Origin: a virus
DNA: 23,148 nt
Virus record (IMG/VR): IMGVR_UViG_3300034375_007208
Span: 1 to 23,148 of that record
Direction: 5' to 3' (one strand)
Below, in pieces: positions 20,095 through 23,148 of this stretch (its first letter is position 1; each line of letters starts with the position of its first letter). The translations under genes and the position numbers were made by a program. The notes under the pieces were generated by a model. That model did not search any database. It worked only from the letters and a program-made list of their open reading frames with translations, and was not told where the DNA came from.

Positions 20095-20788
20095 CGAATT
20101 CCTCCGTCAGCAGGTCAGCGAACTTGTTGCCCATCATTGTGCCGGGTTTCACCTGCACAGCCTTCTTGGGGTGGACCGACGCCCAACCGCAGCGGGTGGC
20201 CGTCTCGTAGGCTGCGGCCCACTCCTTCACCGTGTGCGTGGAGGCTAGGTTGCGCATCCACATCTCACGCCCCCACAGGGGCATCCTGCGCTCTTTGCGC
20301 AGCGCGGCATAGTCCCCGAGGGCATTGCGCAGGTCGCTGGGCATGGGCCCATTGATGCGCTCCCAATCGACGACCGCCTCGGCCAGCTCATGCTCCGCAT
20401 TGCGGCGCTTGCGCTTGCCTTCCTGCACCTGCTTTGCAGGTGCTGTGCTTGTGCTGGGCTTGTGCCTAGCACGACCTGCCCTGCGGCGGTTCTCGATCAT
20501 CTTGCCGGCGGACGCCCGCTCGCCCTCGAGGCGCTTGTTGACGAGGTTCCCGTCCTCTTCCACCTCAAAGCATTCCCCCACCGGACCGTCCAGCAGGCTC
20601 GCGATCTGCTCCTCGCTGAAGCCCAGCATGCCGCGAAGGTGCCGGCGCTCGACATACCCGTGCTCCCATTGCAGACAGAGCATGCGGATGTACGCGCCCT
20701 GCTCCTCCAGGCTCATGAGCATGACCGTGGGGGAGGTGAGCCAATCGCGAGGGAAGAACTTGAAGTAGGGGAGGTAGTCACTCGCCAC
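20081..20788 (-). CDS. DUF1376 replication-associated protein
   Basis: A 235-residue protein from GTG 20788, chosen because GGAGGAG lies 7 bases upstream and the domain starts right there. The first 90 residues (YLPYFKFFPRDWLTSPTVMLMSLEEQGAYIRMLCLQWEHG) are a clear DUF1376 domain, a winged-helix-like module common in phage replication genes, where it acts as an origin-binding or replisome-organising protein. The middle is a Lys/Arg-rich linker, and the C-terminal ~100 residues are helical. It lies between a Cro-like repressor and a helicase loader. It overlaps the repressor stop by 11 bases. Confidence 0.85.
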   Translation of the reverse strand: MASDYLPYFKFFPRDWLTSPTVMLMSLEEQGAYIRMLCLQWEHGYVERRHLRGMLGFSEEQIASLLDGPVGECFEVEEDGNLVNKRLEGERASAGKMIENRRRAGRARHKPSTSTAPAKQVQEGKRKRRNAEHELAEAVVDWERINGPMPSDLRNALGDYAALRKERRMPLWGREMWMRNLASTHTVKEWAAAYETATRCGWASVHPKKAVQVKPGTMMGNKFADLLTEEFDEPK

Positions 20789-21002
20789 CTGTGAGCTCCT
20801 CCGCAGCGATGTCCATACCCCAGCGGTGCTTGGCCTCGTAGGAGAGCAGGCGCGCCGCCTGCTGGGGCACACAGCCCTTCTTCTGCCAGTATCGGACGCC
20901 CCCCTCGGTCATGCCTAGTGAGGCAGCCAAGGAGGTGATGCCTCCTGCCTTGCGAATTAGGTTGTCGAGCACCTCGAGGGGCGCCTGCTTCTTGTCTTCC
21001 AT
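20778..21002 (-). CDS. Cro/YdaS-like transcriptional repressor
   Basis: A 74-residue protein from ATG 21002. The core VLDNLIRKAGGITSLAASLGMTEGGVRYWQKKGCVPQQAARLL is a helix-turn-helix of the YdaS/Cro type ('aGG...LA..LG.....V..W...G.VP...a'). It has no ribosome binding site and its ATG lies 6 bases after a -10-like hexamer, so its mRNA may be leaderless. It faces the exonuclease gene across a symmetric operator-promoter region and probably regulates both directions. Confidence 0.8.
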   Translation of the reverse strand: MEDKKQAPLEVLDNLIRKAGGITSLAASLGMTEGGVRYWQKKGCVPQQAARLLSYEAKHRWGMDIAAEELTGGE

Positions 21003-21008
21003 GGCCGG

Positions 21009-21061
21009 AGCGTAGAATATCCGGCAGCCACTTGCCAAGGGCTTGCCGCAGGTTCTACGCT
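21009..21061. promoter_or_regulatory. Symmetric divergent promoter/operator
   Basis: AGCGTAGAA (21009-21017) and TTCTACGCT (21053-21061) form a 9-bp inverted repeat. On the plus strand TTGCCA (21032-21037) and TACGCT (21056-21061) are 18 bases apart; on the minus strand TTGGCA (21038-21033) and TACGCT (21014-21009) are also 18 apart. The two -35-like boxes overlap at the centre (21035). Both ATGs (21068 plus, 21002 minus) are exactly 33 bases from it, 6 bases after their -10-like box. A direct CTTGCC repeat (21031, 21042) is also present. The -10 boxes fit the bacterial consensus poorly. Confidence 0.55.
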
Positions 21062-21067
21062 GGGCAC

Positions 21068-21892
21068 ATGTCCAGACCCAATGAACCGGGGCTCTACCCC
21101 GATGTCTCCTTCAAGGAGTACCTGTCCTGGGATGCAGTCAGCTCCCACGACCTGATGTCGATCAGGCGCTCGCCTGCGCACTACATCGCCAGCAAGGCCA
21201 GCAGCACCCAGACCGACGCCATGCGCTTCGGGACGGCTGCGCATGCGTGGATCCTGCAGCCCGCTGAGGCGCCTGACCTCATCCTCGTCGCACCGAAGGT
21301 GGACCGCCGCACAAAGGCTGGCAAGGCCGCGTGGGCTGAGTTCATGGCCGATGCCGGCGACCGCACCATCGTCAATGAGGACGAGGCGGACACGCTGGCG
21401 AAGATGGCCGGCGCTGTGAATGCCTCTCCCGCCGCACGCAGCGTGCTAGAGCAGGCGGGCGTTCGCGAAGCCTCCGCCCTGTGGCGCCACAGCGAGTGCT
21501 GGGGCAGGGGTCGACCCGACGCCCTGTCGACCGAGGGGCTCATCGTCGACCTGAAGACGGCGCAGGACGCCAGCCCTGACTCGTTCGCCCGCACCTGTGC
21601 GAACTTCAACTACCACCTGCAGGCCGCGTACTACCTCGATGGGCTGCACGCTGCCGGCGTCACGCCCGAGGTCACGGCATTCGTGTTCGTGGTCGTGGAG
21701 AAGACGCCGCCGTTCGGCGTGGCGGTTTACACTCTTAGCGACGAGGCTATCGAGCTTGGTCGTGAGCAGTACCAGAGCGCGCTCTCGGCCTACGAGGATG
21801 CCCTTTCCACCCAGATCTGGGGGGGCTACACCGCCGCATACCAGATCGAAACCCTTGACCTGCCCCGCTGGGCATTCCGCAAAGACTCATGA
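21068..21892 (+). CDS. RecE-like PD-(D/E)xK exonuclease
   Basis: A 274-residue protein from ATG 21068; an upstream in-frame TTG would extend into the promoter region. Key parts are a start like other RecE/DUF3799 enzymes (YLSWDAVSSHDLMSIRRSPAHY), GTAAHAWIL with His59, GRPDAL with Asp151, and VDLKT with Asp161 and Lys163, then NYHLQAAYYLDG. The PD-(D/E)xK residues mark a metal-dependent exonuclease that resects double-strand ends to give 3' single strands for the RecT-like protein. The stop overlaps recT (ATGA), as is usual for such pairs. Confidence 0.85.
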   Translation: MSRPNEPGLYPDVSFKEYLSWDAVSSHDLMSIRRSPAHYIASKASSTQTDAMRFGTAAHAWILQPAEAPDLILVAPKVDRRTKAGKAAWAEFMADAGDRTIVNEDEADTLAKMAGAVNASPAARSVLEQAGVREASALWRHSECWGRGRPDALSTEGLIVDLKTAQDASPDSFARTCANFNYHLQAAYYLDGLHAAGVTPEVTAFVFVVVEKTPPFGVAVYTLSDEAIELGREQYQSALSAYEDALSTQIWGGYTAAYQIETLDLPRWAFRKDS

Positions 21893-22608
21893 GTGACATC
21901 CAACCCGTGAACAACGAAGCCGCCGTTGCCCCGGCTAACAAGGGCAAGGAGATGTGGGACATGGCTACGGCCTTGTCGCGCAGCACCATCATCCCCAAGG
22001 CATTCCAAGGTCAGGCGGCTAACTGCTTCGTCGCCCTGGACATGGCGAACCGCATGGGAGCCTCGCCCATGGAGGTGATGCAGAACATCTATGTCGTGCA
22101 TGGCACGCCGGGGTTCAGCGCCAAGTACGCCATCGCCATGGCGAACCGGAGCGGCATCTTCAAAGGGCCGATCTGCTTCGAGGAGCGGGGCTCCGGGGCC
22201 AGCCTCGAGGTCGAGGCCTACGCCATCGTGCGGGAGACGGGGCAGCGCATCTCGTTCACGGCCAGCATGGCTATGGCTAAGGCGGAGAAGTGGGACTCCA
22301 ATCCAAAGTACAAGAGCGGGCTGGCAAGCCTGATGCTGAAGTACAGGTCGGCCACCCTCCTCATCCGCACCTCCTGCCCCGAGGTTCTGCTGGGGATGCA
22401 GACCGCCGAGGAGGTCGAGGATGTTCGCTACGCCCGCACCGTGGAAGCCACCCCCGTTGTTGCGAAGATCAACCAAGGGTTGCTAGAGTCAGGCGAAGCA
22501 ACGGTTGAGGCCCCCACTTCCCCTCAACCGGAGCGACAGGAAGTGCCGTCTGAGGTCTCTCCCTCCCAAGACCCGGACGAGAACTTCTTCGAGGGCATCG
22601 TAGACTAA
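21889..22608 (+). CDS. recT: RecT-family single-strand annealing protein
   Basis: A 239-residue protein. The sequence STIIPKAFQGQAANCFVALDMANRMGASPMEVMQNIYVVHGTPGFSAKYAIAMANRSGIF is the RecT core, followed by AKAEKW, MLKYRSATLLIRTSCPEVLLG and TAEEVEDV, all landmarks of phage RecT proteins. The C-terminal ~50 residues are acidic, Pro/Glu/Ser-rich and probably disordered. It coats single-stranded DNA from the coupled exonuclease and anneals complementary strands. It is the last gene of the divergent recombination operon, ending at a strong terminator. Confidence 0.88.
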   Translation: MSDIQPVNNEAAVAPANKGKEMWDMATALSRSTIIPKAFQGQAANCFVALDMANRMGASPMEVMQNIYVVHGTPGFSAKYAIAMANRSGIFKGPICFEERGSGASLEVEAYAIVRETGQRISFTASMAMAKAEKWDSNPKYKSGLASLMLKYRSATLLIRTSCPEVLLGMQTAEEVEDVRYARTVEATPVVAKINQGLLESGEATVEAPTSPQPERQEVPSEVSPSQDPDENFFEGIVD

Positions 22609-22632
22609 GCCCCCCCTACGAAACCTCACCCA

Positions 22633-22669
22633 GGGGGCGCGTTCGTGCGGGACGCGCCCCCACCTTTTT
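22633..22669 (+). terminator. Rho-independent terminator after recT
   Basis: GGGGGCGCGT (22633-22642) pairs perfectly with ACGCGCCCCC (22652-22661) around a 9-base loop, followed by ACC and a T-run (22665-22669, then CTT). It lies 25 bases after the recT stop and clearly ends that operon. Confidence 0.88.
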
Positions 22670-22684
22670 CTTAAGATCGAACAC

Positions 22685-22752
22685 GGCAGGGGCGTGCCCC
22701 AAACTTTCCTACCAAGGGGTTGGTTGGACGCTAGGGGGGGGGCGCCCCTGCC
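22685..22752. repeat. Long-spaced inverted repeat between convergent genes
   Basis: GGCAGGGGCG (22685-22694) pairs with CGCCCCTGCC (22743-22752) across 48 bases. The left arm also forms GGGGCGTGCCCC (22689-22700), and nine G residues (22734-22742) precede the right arm. It lies just after the stop of the minus-strand membrane gene and could act as its 3'-end structure, though no T run follows on that strand. Confidence 0.5.
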
Positions 22753-22757
22753 ACCTT

Positions 22758-23148
22758 CTACTCTTTCTTCTCGGGCTCTTTGGCCTCTTTGGCCTCGTCC
22801 TTGCCCTCGGTCACGATGGACCGCAGAAGCGCCGAGATGTTGGTGACGAGCAGGGTGATCAGTCCTGCGACCACAGCGACGAGCTCCGCCTCGAGCGTGC
22901 TGACGGCGTACAGGAACGCCAGCACAGCGATGAGCATGTAGAGGCCAGCGAAGTTAGCAAGGTGCAGAGCTGCAGCCTCACGCGCCGGCATAGCCAGCTT
23001 CATGCGGCGCAGCTCGACCTTGGCCTTGGTCTTCTCCGCTTCGGCCTCAAGCTTCCGGGCCTCGGCATCTGCCTTGGCCTGGACACGCTTGAGCTTGACG
23101 GTGGTGGCGAGGTCTTCGACCCGGACGATCTTCTTGGTGGGCTTGTCA
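22758..23148 (-). CDS. Partial membrane protein with coiled coil
   Basis: The frame stays open to the right edge, so the start is outside the window; an ATG at 23003 is internal. The visible 129 residues begin with a Lys/Glu/Ala-rich coiled-coil segment (DKPTKKIVRVEDLATTVKLK and on, through EARKLEAEAEK), then two hydrophobic segments (GLYMLIAVLAFLYAVSTL and LVAVVAGLITLLVTNISALL), and an acidic-basic tail (EAKEAKEPEKKE). It is a two-pass membrane protein with both ends on the same side. A holin-like or envelope role is possible; no lysis enzyme is visible nearby. Confidence 0.7.
   Translation of the reverse strand, partial: DKPTKKIVRVEDLATTVKLKRVQAKADAEARKLEAEAEKTKAKVELRRMKLAMPAREAAALHLANFAGLYMLIAVLAFLYAVSTLEAELVAVVAGLITLLVTNISALLRSIVTEGKDEAKEAKEPEKKE

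Noticed and set aside
1-23148. CRISPR array, insertion sequence or integrase
   Set aside because: No regularly spaced 25-40-base repeats, no transposase or recombinase motifs and no duplicated target sites were found.

Overview
The window is a stretch of a double-stranded DNA tailed bacteriophage (Caudoviricetes) or a closely related prophage, with a GC-rich genome and strongly G/C-biased third codon positions in most genes. The evidence is a complete terminase-portal-scaffold-capsid block, an early module with a RecE-like exonuclease and a RecT-like annealing protein, and dense packing with stop/start overlaps (ATGA, TGATG, TAATG, GTGA). No integrase, tRNA, lysis cassette or recognisable tail tube/tape-measure gene is visible, so lifestyle, host and morphotype are not decided here. 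The many small Lys/Arg-rich proteins next to the portal resemble those of aquatic-environment phages (family recall, not a search).

Left arm (1-11.8 kb, minus strand, read right to left): a coiled-coil protein, probable small terminase (TTG start), an unknown protein, a tiny basic protein, three probable virion beta-proteins (one with a repetitive low-complexity tail), large terminase, portal, six small proteins (five basic, including an HNH-like nuclease, plus one membrane protein), scaffold, major capsid protein, probable decoration protein, and two genes running off the left edge. An 11-bp UUCG-capped hairpin lies just after the capsid/decoration genes.

Centre (11.8-13.5 kb): one small plus-strand gene, then about 1.3 kb without convincing genes. 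This holds an array of short repeats spaced about one helical turn apart (12293-12367, candidate replication origin or regulator-binding array) and a run of strong hairpins (13301-13484) directly before the early operon.

Right arm, plus strand (13.5-19.3 kb): about 18 small early genes in a compact operon. They include a stand-alone relative of the N-terminal domain of McrA-like restriction enzymes, a conserved cysteine-rich protein, two zinc-ribbon peptides, three tiny membrane peptides, a DNA cytosine-5 methyltransferase and a ribbon-helix-helix protein. A CAACCCCAACCC box sits upstream of the ribosome binding site of four of these genes.

A minus-strand island (19.3-21.0 kb) encodes a Cro/YdaS-like repressor, a DUF1376 replication protein, a probable helicase loader and a VRR-NUC-like nuclease. 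It diverges from the plus-strand exonuclease and RecT genes (21.07-22.6 kb) across a nearly two-fold symmetric promoter that places both start codons at the expected transcription starts. RecT is followed by a clear intrinsic terminator, then a partial minus-strand membrane protein at the right edge.

The most striking observation is the methyltransferase. Over its last ~560 bases two same-strand reading frames are both open and both look like genuine methyltransferase C-termini. The +1 frame carries the more typical codon bias, pointing to overprinting and possibly frameshifting.
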